Below are positions 15,037 to 26,900 of a stretch of DNA of 64,000 nt, one piece after another; position 1 is the first letter of the stretch; each line of letters starts with the position of its first letter. The stretch is from positions 1 to 64,000 of the forward strand of contig JADNYJ010000078.1 of NCBI GenBank assembly GCA_015501075.1, in the 5' to 3' direction. A program made the position numbers and the translations under genes. The stretch is from Gymnopilus junonius. Taxonomy: Eukaryota > Basidiomycota > Agaricomycetes > Agaricales > Galerinaceae. The notes below the pieces were generated by a model. That model saw nothing but the letters and a program-made list of their open reading frames with translations, made no database searches and was not told where the DNA came from.

Positions 15037-15863
15037 ATGGCACCTCAGGGGCCCCCACAGCCTAACTACTCCCCTCAACTATCGAAGTACGTTTCTCAGC
15101 CACTTTTCCTCGGAAAAAACTAATGCTTTTCAACCGACAGTAATCGCACTAATATCACCATGGATTTTACGAAGGGTATTGCTGCTGAAGTGCGGATTTT
15201 GCTTGCGGAGATAGGGAAGCTCAGGGACGAGCGTCGACAATTACAATAGTGCGCCCAATTCCCTACTGATAGCATTCGAGCCCAGTCTCTTACCCAGTGC
15301 TTTGACTTTCGCAGTGAGATTGCTGAGCTTATGGCTGTCAGATCCAAGTTTAGTCCCAATGGAGAGTTTCAACCTGAATGGAGGCCACCCGTACGCCCGT
15401 CTTATCGATGGCTGCCTGATGAGAGGCTGATGGACTGCTAGCCTCCTGCTATTGAAGCACCTCCTCCGGAGTTACCGCCACAAATCGAAGAAGGCCCTCC
15501 TCCAGCTAAGCCTGGTTGGCGCGTTGTCCACAAACGACCTGACAGGAAGGCTAGGACAGTTCCCAAGATAACAGGACATCCTGCTCCTGCTCCTGCTCCT
15601 CCACCGGCTCTGCCTGAACCTCCGAAACCAGAGGCCCCTGCCTGGGCCCAGTGGCGGCGTATGTGCCACACTTGCTCCGACCTTAGAGTCCTTGACTAAT
15701 TTCTATAATAGCGAACCCGCTTCTTACTACCAGTGCAAGTAGCCCTGGTCCAAATTCACCTCCTCCACGAACAGGACTCTTCGGTGAGCTGCTCGATTTT
15801 CTCATCTCGACCTTAATCGACTTCAATTGTCACACAGGGCCTGCCACCCCCCCTCCGAAATAA
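15037..15863 (+). CDS. Small conserved basidiomycete protein, coiled-coil plus proline-rich tail
   Basis: Six exons (15037-15086, 15141-15248, 15315-15390, 15442-15658, 15712-15783, 15838-15863) join in frame to 182 residues. The N-terminal half has a charged, probably coiled-coil helix (EVRILLAEIGKLRDERRQLQ then YEIAELMAVRSKF) leading to GEFQPEWRPP. The C-terminal half is rich in P and A, with WRVVHKRPDRKARTV and WAQWRR. Similar small proteins are, as I recall, widespread in Agaricomycetes; function is unknown. The third intron (15391-15441, 51 bases, phase 0) carries an in-frame TAG at its 3' end, so retaining it would truncate the protein. Confidence 0.7.
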
Positions 15864-16344
15864 CGATTTTGGCCTGATCTGCAGATTGGATTTGTGTATG
15901 ATCACAGGATGAAGAAATGTCAATTGTACAACAGTGGTCGATGCCATGGCGCGTTCTCTTGCCCTTTTTATTCCTTTCTTGTTATATATATACATTTTGC
16001 TGGGTTTTTAACTTTTTACTTCACGCTTTTTTTGACTTTTTTTTTTGGAATTTTCTCTTTTGCCTTCTTGTGCTTTATAGATCTTTGACACCCTTTCACT
16101 CATATCTTGTTTTACTACGTTCATGGAATTCGTACCACCTAATTCTCCTTTCTATTGCACCAGTGCCCCAGTTGATCGAAATGGAACATCATTTGTAAAA
16201 TAAACTCTCTAAACACGCATGTCTATGAAGAACGACCGGGCTTCCACGTTAATCGATCCTCAACGTCTTCTGACCAAACTCTCCTGTCATCAGATGACTA
16301 CAAATCTCCACACATACAGACTTGGAATCCCCCAAGGTCTAAGA
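15864..16344. other. Intergenic, pyrimidine-rich
   Basis: T-rich sequence follows the preceding gene (for example 15960-16090). I see no gene. Confidence 0.4.
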
Positions 16345-16756
16345 AGGTGCCAGTGATGGCTTGTTTGACTTTAAAGATCCCGTCGGGAAAATTGACGCAA
16401 AAGAAGAGAAGAAGCTCGAGAGGTTATTCCATATTGTTGTTCCGTTAGCGCCGCCTCCTCGTGTGTTTATGTAGGTCAACCTGTGGGGTCTAAATTCCGT
16501 GCCAAGCAAGTACGCGGAGAAGTTGGCTGTGGGGACGGATGTACGGATGAACCACGGGTTCGCGTGTTTGATTTGTCTCCTCGTGCTCGAGGATGGCGGA
16601 GTAATAAGGATGGCGTTCGCCAACCTCACAGTTGGCCCACCACAGCAGGCTATAGATCTCAAGGTCACAGCTGTGGGTTTTTTTGTTCTCTTCGACGCCA
16701 ATAACTCTATCTGGGCTTTTAATGACAGGTATCTCATTGATTTCTTGAAATCCTAG
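16345..16756 (+). pseudogene. Unidentified coding fragment with internal stop
   Basis: A plus-strand frame reads GASDGLFDFKDPVGKIDAKE and on to PPPRVFM. It meets a TAG near 16472, then continues in the same frame to a stop after DRYLIDFLKS near 16756. Amino-acid composition on both sides of the stop looks protein-like. No start codon, splice signals or family are recognisable. It may be the relic of a gene or an exon of one I cannot assemble. Confidence 0.3.
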
Positions 16757-17411
16757 GAGGAGTTTTGCCTTGGATACTTCTTCGTGTTGCATCCGCGTAT
16801 TCCGGACTTTGTTCATGATGTATGTATGTCGGTCAATTTCAGTCGCATTATTTCATAAACTCAGCTCATGCATAAGAGGCTGTTAGTTCCATCCATATTT
16901 TCCCTCATACGTACGGGTGCCAAAGCTGTCATTTGAATTTGACGTGCGCCGTTAAATTCGTGGTCTTCCAAACGTATAAATAATAAAATACTAAATTTAT
17001 GTCTGCTACTTGCTTAGATTCGTATTCTAAGAGACGTGCCTCCGAATTGACTGTATTGGATGCAACCAAATTTCCAAGTATTTCGATTCCTCGTCTGTCA
17101 TTGACAAGTAGATGAAAACGAATTATGGTGGACAAGACAAATAGTGGATGATCAACGATGACGGCTACGCCGATCTACTTTTTAGTCGACTTCCTTCCGC
17201 CTTCATTTATGTAACAATCGGAACTCCTTCCTCTTTCTAGTCATAATAAATTAAATGTTAATCGAAACTCCTTCCGGGCTTTAAAGTCATGTAGGCTTAC
17301 TGACCGACCTGAACAATGTACGATGCTGCAAAGTTGATCTTATCTTTCAGGTACGCGTTCCTACGCGCTCCCGTACCGCAACTTGAGACTTCGTCGCCCG
17401 TAAGCAATACT
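16757..17411. other. Intergenic
   Basis: No supported gene. The right end is the 8-bp target duplication GCAATACT (17404-17411) of the adjoining element. Confidence 0.4.
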
Positions 17412-17715
17412 AGGACCCCTGAAAGTACTCTGAAATGCCGTATCCGAAAATGACCAAAATTGCCCAATTTTTATCCGGACAGTTTTTCCAAATTTCTATC
17501 CGGATGGCGGCTCGGGCCTTGGGCTTGGTCAATTTCTATCCGGACCCAACCTACGGCCTATCACAAATTGCTAGTCTTTAAAAAATTTCGGTCAAAAATC
17601 GCAAAAATCGCCCTAGGGCCGCTTCTAAGTACATTAGCTATTCGTACTAGCATTAGTAGGATAGTAGAATACTGCTATGGAATGTTAAAATCGATATATG
17701 TACCTCAAAAGCATC

Positions 17716-18162
17716 CTACTCGTCATCACCCTCCGCAGGCGCCTTTTGTTTGAAGGCCTTCAATGCCTCTAAAACTTTCTTTCCATTATCTTTCAGCTCT
17801 TTAAACAGCCTCCAGTCGTCGACGGATATCTTGAGACCGTTTTGGGTGGTTTCCGGGGCATCTTTCAGGGCACATAAGAAAGCAGAGGGCGGAAGGTGAT
17901 CAAACCGAAATGTTGATATGGGTTGGGCATGGGGGATGGCACGGAATTGAGAGCCTATTTGGTGTTCGAAAACTTGAGCTGCTATGTAATAGACTGCCAT
18001 AATGTTTGACGAGTCAGTTACATCCGCATGTTTACCATTCTTGCCGCCAGTTTTCGAGTAGATGGATTCCACTGTGAATGACCATTGAGCTATCATTCGA
18101 GTTATGTAAGTAACATGGGCTGTGCGATAGAGATTCGAGAAGGGAGTCAACCAATGCCGCAT
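17716..18162 (-). CDS. ORF inside the hAT-like element, unknown function
   Basis: Uninterrupted 148-codon ORF. The product begins MRHWLTPFSNLYRTAHVTYI, has a central HLPPSAFLCALKDAPETTQN segment and ends in a lysine-rich helix (KELKDNGKKVLEALKAFKQK) and EGDDE. There is no signal peptide and none of the hAT transposase motifs I know. Its length and protein-like composition argue against chance. It is either captured host coding sequence or an element-encoded accessory protein. Confidence 0.45.
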   Translation of the reverse strand: MRHWLTPFSNLYRTAHVTYITRMIAQWSFTVESIYSKTGGKNGKHADVTDSSNIMAVYYIAAQVFEHQIGSQFRAIPHAQPISTFRFDHLPPSAFLCALKDAPETTQNGLKISVDDWRLFKELKDNGKKVLEALKAFKQKAPAEGDDE

Positions 18163-18241
18163 CGGACCGTCTCATAAAACTTGAAGAGTAGAAAATTTAA
18201 TGGATTTGACATAGTATAGTCATTTGCAAAAATAATCATGA

Positions 18242-18312
18242 CAGTGCTGTGGTCTACTGGTTAGAATGTTGGGTACATCTACAGGTCTCTGAGTTCAATC
18301 CCTCAGTGACCT
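18242..18312 (+). other. tRNA-like segment with pol III A and B boxes (not a functional tRNA)
   Basis: A-box-like TGGTCTACTGG (18249-18259) is followed ~40 bases later by B-box-like GAGTTCAATCC, and the T-arm CTGAG/CTCAG pairs perfectly. The acceptor ends do not pair, so it is a degenerate tRNA or the head of a tRNA-derived SINE nested in the element. Confidence 0.4.
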
Positions 18313-18931
18313 ACATTTTCATCCGGATCCGCCTCGGGGCTCCCCCGCCCAGGGTGATATCTATCCGGAATCCCGCCTCTGGGTTTTTGCCAAAAACTCG
18401 AAATTCCTATCCGGATAGCCCTATGGCATTCAAATTTTTTCTTCCAAAATCTATCCGGATCTGGTAACGGCATCTCAGAGTACTTTCAGGGGTCCTGCAA
18501 TACTACGTTGTCCGATGATCTTATTCGTCCGAGTCGGTTATGTCATATCGAAGACGCTAATGACACAATATGTCGTGGCTACAAGATTGATACGCGTTCT
18601 TACCATGTTCATGTAAATCGATTTCATTTCTTGTCTTTCAATTTCTACATACTTACAATGATCATGATACGCTAGTGACGTCGTTCATTCAAGTTTGACG
18701 AGAAAGTCCTTACATAGGTACAATTTCTATAATTAGCACCACTGGTTCCGAGTTCGGCTAATTTCGGCGGCCAAGAGGAAAAATAGGCCTAATGTTTTGT
18801 TCCCGCACCGGTGGCAACTGCCCTCCTTGACCTGCTGCAAACCTTCTGCTGCTGCGGATTGTTCTTTGACGCCGATACATCATGAACTAGCTCCTAGCAA
18901 ACCGTTGTCTCTTCGCTGTTCTCAGATCTCA

Positions 18932-20755
18932 ATGTCTTTCTTGACACTTCCACTATTGCTTTTCGCACTTTCAAGTCTTTCTCTTGCCGTGGACCCTATA
19001 CATATACCATTGACTCGTCGACTAACGTCTTCCCAGCCATTCGACCCAATCAAAGAAGCTTACAAAGTCAAAGTAAAATACGACTTTATTGACGAATCCA
19101 GTCTCCTTAGAAGGGGGACCAGTGCTGGTATTCCCGTCATTAACCAGGCTCGTTCGGCTTCTCATTCTCTGCACCGTATGAGGGCACCCTGTTGATAGCG
19201 CGTAGTTCCATGACAACAGCTTTCTTGCTAATATATCTATTGGCACTCCGTGAGTTCTACTTTCTCGACTTGATAAGAGGCAAAATACCAACAAACTTTC
19301 GTCCTTAATTTCAGAGCTCAAACATTCACTATTGTTCTCGATACTGGTTCCTCCGACCTCTGGTTTGCCAGCACCAGCTGTCAAATTTGCAGAACAAATG
19401 CACCTCTGTTCCAAACTGCGATATCACAATCGTTTCGTGCCTCCACTGATCCAGGGGTAACTATCACATACGCATCTGGCGCGGTCAAGGGAGCGATAGG
19501 CTCGGATAAGGTCACCATGGGGGGCTTCACTATTTCTTCTCAAACTTTTGGTAGACATCATTTTTATCGAGTCTTGGAGGAAAATTACTTACATTACGCT
19601 TGCTTCCCAGTTGTCGTCGATAGCGCTACAAGCGATATCCTACAAGGTTCAATATCTGGCCTGATGGGCCTAGCTTTCCCCCTCTTTCTATGACAAAAGC
19701 CACGCCCTTTTGGCAAGCATTACTTAACGACAAAAAATTTTCATCTCCGGATATGGGATTTTGGCTTGCTAAAGCAAGTCCGTCATCAAAAACAACCGAG
19801 GTTCCTGGAGGCGTCTTTACGCTTGGAGGGACGAATTCGTCACTCTATAGTGGCAGTATTGATTTCCAGAAATTGCCGATGTCTACACCATCATTTTGGC
19901 TGCAGAATTTAACTGGTAAGTCGTTCATTTCACGTGGATTTTATTTGGCTGTTTATACTTGAATTTCAGTTGTCACCGTCGGCGGACGAAGCGTTCAAAT
20001 AGCCTCCGGCCTCTCTGCTATAGATACTGGAACTACACTGATTGTTGGTCCATCAACGGACGTGGCTGCTATTTGGGCTGCCGTCCCTAACTCTAGTCCC
20101 TCCGAGATCGTTGAAGGTTTCTTCCGATTCCGTCAGTACATTCACACTTGCCCACCGTAATTTGTCTCTAAGTGAAGTTTAACGACAGCTTGTACTGCTC
20201 ACGTTAATATGTCTCTTTCCTTCGGCGGAAAAGCTTGGCCTATCACCCCGCAAGATATGAATATAGGCCCTGAAACGACAGGGAGTTCGTTTTGTCTTGG
20301 TGCTATAAACACCATGGCTGGCGCTGTAAGCGGGCCTGGGCTCCCCAGTTGGATCATTGGAGATACCTTTCTGGTCAGTTTGCTCAACAAAATTTCACAA
20401 ATCAATGAGTGTTTGATTTTTGTCGACAGAAAAACGTATATACTGTATTCCGTGCTTCACCACCATCAGTTGGCTTTGCCCAGCTCTCCACCCTAGCTGG
20501 AGGGACAGGTGGGCCTTCGTCTGTATCAGTGATCCCTTGCAATTAACTCATGTTGCATGCTGCCCCTCTTTTCTTATTTTTTTTTCTTTTTCAGGCTCTA
20601 GAACCGGTACGTTGTGTTATCTTCATGCCCCATTTTTTTATCTCGTCTAACGATCGCCCCTTTTTGACTTTCAAGGTCGCGCCCAATCTACTATCCACGT
20701 TTCAAGTTTCGTTATGCTCATTTCAGTGCTCGGCACATTGATTCCATTCATCTAA
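18932..20755 (+). CDS. Secreted pepsin-like aspartic protease, probably GPI-anchored
   Basis: The signal peptide is MSFLTLPLLLFALSSLSLA, followed by a propeptide ending around LLRRGTSAG. The two catalytic aspartates of family A1 are in VLDTGSSDLWF (after the intron ending at 19314) and SAIDTGTTLIVG (~20020). FWLQNL, GSSFCLGAI and WIIGDTFL are the usual A1 landmarks. The last two exons encode SRTG then a hydrophobic C-terminus (FVMLISVLGTLIPFI), typical of a GPI-attachment signal. Donor/acceptor pairs at 19250/19314, 19551/19610, 19916/19969 and ~20129/20190 keep phase. One C is missing in the C5 run at 19678-19682 (AFPPLSM). The junction between ~19135 and 19206 is unresolved. Confidence 0.85.
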
Positions 20756-21198
20756 GGAAGGAATTAGTTGAACTGTCGTGTTCACCCTCCACAACCATAA
20801 GATGCATTGCTACTCTATCTGGTGTAGTTGTTTTCTGATCTGTTTTCCATTCAGCTCCGGGTGTCCGTACTATATAATGTACTTACCAATATATCCTTGC
20901 AAGATTTGAAATTCATAGATTTTACGTTGTCCTGCACAACGAAAGCAATATCTTTTGGAGAGGCAAGACCCATAGCGAGTCGCCTGCAACGCTCACCGAG
21001 TCACGATACACGGGCAGGATAAGAATCAGGAGTATTCCTCATGCGACTTCCGCTGACGGGCCGCGAGTCTAATTTACATGCAGACTGGAATGATATGGTA
21101 TTTCTTCATCCCCAATACCGGGCCGGACTCTTGAACTAGAATTATAAGAACGCGCTATGCGTACAGGAGTGGCAAGATAACTTCTTTTTACCATTACC

Positions 21199-22466
21199 AT
21201 GACCTCTGAAACCCAACCTGCGCCGAAACAACCCCTCCATCCGTCTATTATACCCAAACTTGATCCCCAATATGTCGAATTTCACAATAAACACGTCATT
21301 CACTTGACGCCCCCCCATACCTTGCCTTGGGATCCCTCCATTCGGAATGCGCCTGCAGTCCCAGGAGGATCTGCGCCTCTGAAAGTCGCGAAAACGCAAG
21401 ATTATGATTTGCCTAAAACGAAATTCAGAGCATTCACCCCTGAAGGCACTCCTCCTGCGGAGGGATGGCCTATCTTTATCTTCTTTCACGGAGGTTCGTG
21501 TCATGCTATCTGAGTCTCTCGTAAAATGCTGAACGATTGATAAATAGGGGGCTGGACTTTGGGAAATATTGGGAGCGAGACACACTTTTCCACAAACATG
21601 GCTGTCTGTACGTTATCTACGTCCTACACTCATATTCATGATTGATGAAACTTTCTAGATGCGAAATGCGTTGTGATATCTGTGGACTATCGTTTGGCGC
21701 CAGAGCACCCTTATCCCGCTGCTATCGAAGACGCTATTGATTCCCTTCTTTGGGTCGTTGAGCATGGAGCAGCTGAACTTGGAATCAATCCTAAGCAGAT
21801 CGCTGTCGGAGGTTCGTCAAGGTGAATACTCTCAAGTGCTGATACGAATCCTACATAATTTCTGATCACGAATACTGCAGTGGCGGAAACTTAGCCACCA
21901 TTCTCGCACTCAAGGCAGTAGAAATGCAGCCCCCTATTCCCATCGTTTTCCAATCATTAATTGTTCCTGTGACTGATAACACAGCGTCCGTCGAAACGTT
22001 ATGGGCTGATAACGCTCTTACTCCATGGTTGACTCCCGAAAGGATGATCTGGTTCCGTGATAATTATCTCCCCAACAAAGAGGACTTGACAAAGTGGGAC
22101 GCGTCGCCAATTTTTGCTCCTGATGATTTGGTGAAGAAGCTTCCGAAGGCGTGGATTGCTGTCTGTGAACTTGATATTTTGCGAGATGAAGGTATCCAGT
22201 ATGGCCAGAAGCTCGCAAAGGCTGGCGTCGAGGTCGAAATCGAAGTGTATAAGGGTGCGCCTCACCCAATCATGGCTATGGATGGTAAGTTTTATAATTC
22301 GGATTTCAAGGCCTGACTGACAACTGACATCTTTCGCTAGGGTGAACGGTTATCTTTTGCTACTTTCATACTTGTACTGACTGCGTCTTGATTTAGAGCC
22401 CTTCAAGTAGGAAAGAAACTCATTGCTGACGCGGCAACGGCACTGAAGAATGCTTTCAATTCATGA
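21199..22466 (+). CDS. Alpha/beta hydrolase (HSL/Abhydrolase_3-type esterase)
   Basis: The product starts [20 protein letters not shown]. The oxyanion-hole motif HGGGW is split by the first intron (donor 21494). Downstream are [14 protein letters not shown], the nucleophile elbow GGSSSGGN spanning another intron, and the acid/base residues expected in ELDILRDEG and [10 protein letters not shown]. These are the landmarks of the hormone-sensitive-lipase family. With no signal peptide it is probably intracellular. Near the 3' end a tiny exon (GTGAACG, ~22342-22348) is expected between DG and ALQVGKKL, but the acceptor is followed by one extra G, which breaks the frame as read. Substrate unknown; acyl or acetyl esters are likely. 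Confidence 0.85.
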
Positions 22467-22846
22467 TGAGCGTCATGATTACTTATGCTGTCAACCGCTC
22501 AGTCATCCCTGGTTGGCATGCGCCAACCCTGACAATAACTAGCGTGACATACATACAATGCAGCGTTCTCTAAAGTTCAAATAAAGAATTATATTGGATG
22601 GCTAAGTATGAGGTTAAGGCGTATGGAAAGTGCAGAAGAATTACGATGAAATCCGAAAACAACTCTAAAGAATAACAAAGCTATTACAAAACATGACAAG
22701 ATATATAAACGATAAATAATCAGAAAAGTGGTGACGACTTTAAAGTAGTCAGCGGGGTTAGTCTATAAAGCAGAAGACCTTCAAGTAAGGCGGTGCCGTA
22801 GGGAGGCTTTCCTTGTTGACAGGAAGATCGAAGGGGGACAGCATTA

Positions 22847-23955
22847 TTAAACATCATTCCATCTTCCAAGAAGATCGTTCAGGATGCGAGCTACAATCCC
22901 CGCACCTTCACGGACCATTTCCCTCTCGCGCAAGTCAGCAATGAGGGCGAGATATTTCGTCTCGAACCGGTCCGGATGCCACCTGCGAATAAGGTCCTTC
23001 AACCTGTCTTTGACAATGGCACGATCACGGTTGACAGTGAGTGGAGCCAAGACGTACTTGACGACTGCCTCAATAGTAAGATCTTCCTTGCGGCTGGGGC
23101 TCGAGAAGCTCAGAACTGGCCAGGGGAAGTCGGACCATCGGAGGTGAGGAAGGGAAGAAATGGAAATCCACTGCTGATCGTGGAAAATGACCAGATTAAT
23201 GATATCTTCCTCCGTCATAGTAATCATGGCTGAAGCCGCTTGCGAGTTTTCGACAGGAGAACTGGATTCCTGATCGGACGCAGAAGTGTTGGAGGATGAT
23301 GAGCTTATAGTTTCGGCCCAGCCGGTGGACTGACGCTCACGGCGTTTTCGTTCTTGAATGGCCTCAGCGCGTTTATGGAATTCCTCCTGCTGTTTTGCCT
23401 GTTTTTCAGCGCGCAGACGGGCCTCCTTTTCAGCGGGGGACTCTTTTTCATCGATAGAGGTGGGATCGGAGAAAAAACGAGTATGGGATCCCACAAAAGA
23501 AGTTCCAAAGTCATCGTGAGCAGGAGAGTGTGGCCCATAGGATGGGCGAGAAGAAGAGCCTTGTTGGAATAAGGAGCCATTATGTTCCTCCACTACAATG
23601 TGGTGCACACGGCCAGCAGAGTTGCGGATTTGGTTCAAGATGACGAGCTGCTCTGCGATGACAGACTGGTCTGCCTCCTCGGGAGTCTGCCAGGGCGCCC
23701 AGTTCCGTTCTTGCTCCTCCCGTTCAATCTCTGCGCGGAGTTCTTCTTCGGCCATGCGTCGTAGATTTTGGATGTCTTGCTTGTACTCCAGTTCTAATCG
23801 ATATCGGATATCAGGACTGGCAAAAAAGCTTCAACAGCTTTCCGTTTATAGGCTACGTGCACATCCTGCAGCATAGAGTCCAAGTTCTTTTCAACGCGTT
23901 CGCGCAGCTGCACCTTCCACGGCGTCTCGAACGGCTCATCAACAATGTGAGGCAT
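22847..23955 (-). CDS. Conserved fungal hypothetical protein with C-terminal HPDRF (J-domain-like) segment
   Basis: Single exon. It starts MPHIVDEPFETPWKVQLRER and runs through a charged coiled-coil region (RLELEYKQDIQNLRRMAEEE, then EKEARLRAEKQAKQQEEFHK). A Ser-rich linker follows, and the C-terminal domain has LKDLIRRWHPDRFETKYL. The HPDRF sequence echoes the HPD of J-domains, but the rest of a J-domain is not obvious, so no chaperone role is claimed. About 369 residues if one T is restored in the A6/T6 run at 23822-23827; as read, the frame starting at the first ATG breaks there and a shorter ORF begins at 23755. Confidence 0.68.
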
Positions 23956-26900
23956 AATGATATGAACACACGAGAAATATTAAGTTCTGCGATCGGTAGT
24001 CATAATTAAGCTCCGTTACCACTCCATAAGACAGTGAAGGCGCACCAGAAAGTTTCGCAACGACGAAACCGATAAAATTTCCAACTTGTGGACCTTACTC
24101 TAGACTTCTGCATTGATAAGCGTCCTGTATACTCACATATTACCGACTGACATACCTATGGTGGAAATTTGGATACAAGGGTCATGCATAAGGAGGAAGA
24201 AAAGGGAAGAAAAGGCATGGCAACAACGAAGACCGAAGTCTTATGACAGCGCACTTGGGCGCTAGGGTTTTTTTATTTGCTTCTAATTGGTTGTGATTGG
24301 AGCAGAGGGCGATGGACGTTGCTCCTGACACAGACGATCACGCGCCAGTCGCGTCGCGCGACCTGTTCGCTTCCACACTTGTTGACAACGCCTTTCACTT
24401 ATGCTCTTGATCATGATTAATGATTACCGACTCACCAACCAACAAAGTTTTGTTGAAATAATTTAACTCTACATCAGGTCTACTCGTCTTGCACTGCCTA
24501 ACTATTTATTCTTTTGAAACTGCGAAAAGGCCTCGGACGTGATCTGTCAACGCTTTACCTCAGGCTACATCATATATCCTGTCGTTTCAAATACTATTTG
24601 ACAGACTACCAGCTTTGATCTAATCCGTGTATTCCTTCTTCGCTGGACCAAAGATGGACTGTTCTGAACCGTGTTTGTACCTTGGTGTTTGGGGTCACCT
24701 TGGCAGTCTTACCACCCAGAGGTTGTAAAAGCGTTGGCTGGTCCCAGAATGGGATAAACCAGGCCCGAAGCGAGGTTCTAATGCTACTGCTTGGCTTGAC
24801 TTGGGCAATGTATTCTGCGTGTTTATAGCCTTATTTCTCTCGGGCTGGTCTCCCTCTAGGGCGTGTGTTCTATTATGCTCCTCACTTTATTTGGGAGGTA
24901 CTGGATAATGTCAAAGGCTCTCTCATCAATTCCCTCCTTTTAAATGCCTGCAGACCGTGGCCGAGTGCGGGTTCGGACTGTCGACAGTGCACATGCTCAA
25001 AGCACATTGAGGCACAATCGCCCGCTGCGGTACTGCACCCGAACAATTTTACCAGCGCGCCTCTGCACAATGATATCAACATAATGCATGTGGGCTGCGG
25101 CTACAGAGCGAGAAAGTTCATTATGAGCTGAGCTGGTTCACGTGCGACAGTACAAATTTTCAACTGATTATCTCCCTGATGGCGGAACAATTGCAAGTTC
25201 CAGAAAGACAAACCCAAATTCGCCAACAAAAATGAAGCGACGCCCCTTCAGGCCCCTTCTCTATTCTGTTCCAGTCTGTTCTGCATTCCAATTGATATAT
25301 TTAGTTCTTTACTAGCGTCATCGTTATCGGCGAATTCGTTTCTCATTTCTTCTTCCTCTCCTTAAGCTTCTTTCATGGGCATCTCCGGCTATAACTCTTG
25401 GACTCTTAAATTTTAATTATCGACCGGTTAGATTTCCGGAAAGCCAAGTTTTCAAGTGCGTCGACGAATAAATTCTTGACAATTTTCAGCTCCACTCACT
25501 TTTTTTCGTGCCTGTGCACACAAAGCAGCTAGAAGTGAATGCGGTGATGCCCGGGACGCGACAAGAGATCTGGGAGGTCCTGTTCGCATGGGTTCACATA
25601 GCTCTTCGATTCTTACAACAGAGGCGTCTGGTAAGCGCTCGTGTTATTCTTATCATCCTCCGTCTTATCGAAGCCGTCCTTCTAGTATAACCTCAAACGA
25701 CAACTCCTACATTTATGAAACTTCCACCTGGGTCGTTCAGCTAGTCTGCCCATTCTCATTCGTGAATGGTGGGTTTACTAAGTTATCTCTGCTCGTATTT
25801 AAACAAGCTTAACTGGCAAACCAAAAGGTCAAGCACATGCCTTGTTTTCTAGATCTGAAGTTCGTCTATTCTTCTGCCCTCCGCAGTGAAAGGATCTAGA
25901 CGCCATCCTTGTCTCGGCCATGAGGCGGCTCGGTGTAATGTGTATGCGACAGACGCGGATCCTCGTACATAAGCTCTCCGTGAAGCTTGAACTCTTTCTG
26001 GGGACTGACGGCATTATTCGTCTATGTATCGCCGACATGTCCAACTTCCGAAAGGAGACCGCGGAGGAGAGTCTGTCGATTTACACGTCACCAGTCACCT
26101 ACATAGTAGTCGCGAAATACTCAAGAATATTACTAACAGAGCAAAATGTGAGTACCGTGTATTTCTCTGCTGGGTTTCTAAGAGCAGTTGATTTGTTTTT
26201 TGCTCGTAGTGGCTGGTTTGGATTGAAGGCTGATTTATCGCGAGTGCGAAAGCGTAAGCCTCATTGTCCAAAGTTGTGCCTGGTACCGTCTCTTGAGTGA
26301 CACTTCTATATATGTAAACGACAAAGTTAGGATGGAGATATGATGTGGTCAGAAGGGTATCGGCTTGGACTGGCTCGGATGAGATTGTAAGTGAGAGCGT
26401 GCCAAGGTGTCTTGCTTCATCTTTTTTATTGTCCTGAAAATCATAAGCATTAGAGAGCTGCCTGCAGGTTGTGCTCCAGCACCGTGTCAAGTATGGTGAG
26501 CCGCTGAAGATTTACTTAACCACCAATAAGGAATAAGTCTTTATTGGATTGGCCTAACATGATCCTATCAAGGCCAGTACTGTCACATTTCCTCAAGCTG
26601 ACGAGCCGTTAGATGCCAGTCCATGCAACGAGTAACCTGGAGTAACCACGGTTCGGCGCTGCTTCTGCAGGACTTGCTGATGCTTGGCTATTTTTTCCTC
26701 ATCCAAAGTTATCATCAGATCTCGCCGATGCTTGGGGCCGTATGAGGAAGTGTGCCATCCACGCATGCCATGGAGGTAGATGGAGGTTTCAAACTTTCAA
26801 ACGTCGATGGTTGGTTGAAAGTTGTTGTTGGACCGTGCCAGGTGTGTCGCAATGGGACATGGGATGAAGAGGTACAGGATGGCGCATGACGCATGACATT

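Larger units (their letters stand above)
17412..18496. mobile_element. hAT-like non-autonomous element, 1,085 bp, with 8-bp target duplication
   Basis: Ends read AGGACCCCTGAAAGTACTCT inward from both sides, forming a terminal inverted repeat of about 30 bases with one mismatch. Identical 8-bp flanks GCAATACT lie at 17404-17411 and 18497-18504. Subterminal regions carry many copies of TATCCGGA in either orientation, probable transposase-binding repeats. The 8-bp duplication points to hAT. There is no transposase. Instead the interior has a 148-codon ORF (minus) and a tRNA-like segment, so this is a non-autonomous element with unusual cargo. Confidence 0.87.

Noticed and set aside
15439..15441. 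Nonsense mutation in the 15.0-kb gene
   Set aside because: The TAG is the acceptor end of a good 51-base phase-0 intron with a GTACGC donor and a CTGAT branch-like site.
18242..18312. Functional tRNA gene
   Set aside because: The acceptor stem does not pair and the anticodon arm is unconvincing; kept only as a tRNA-like segment.
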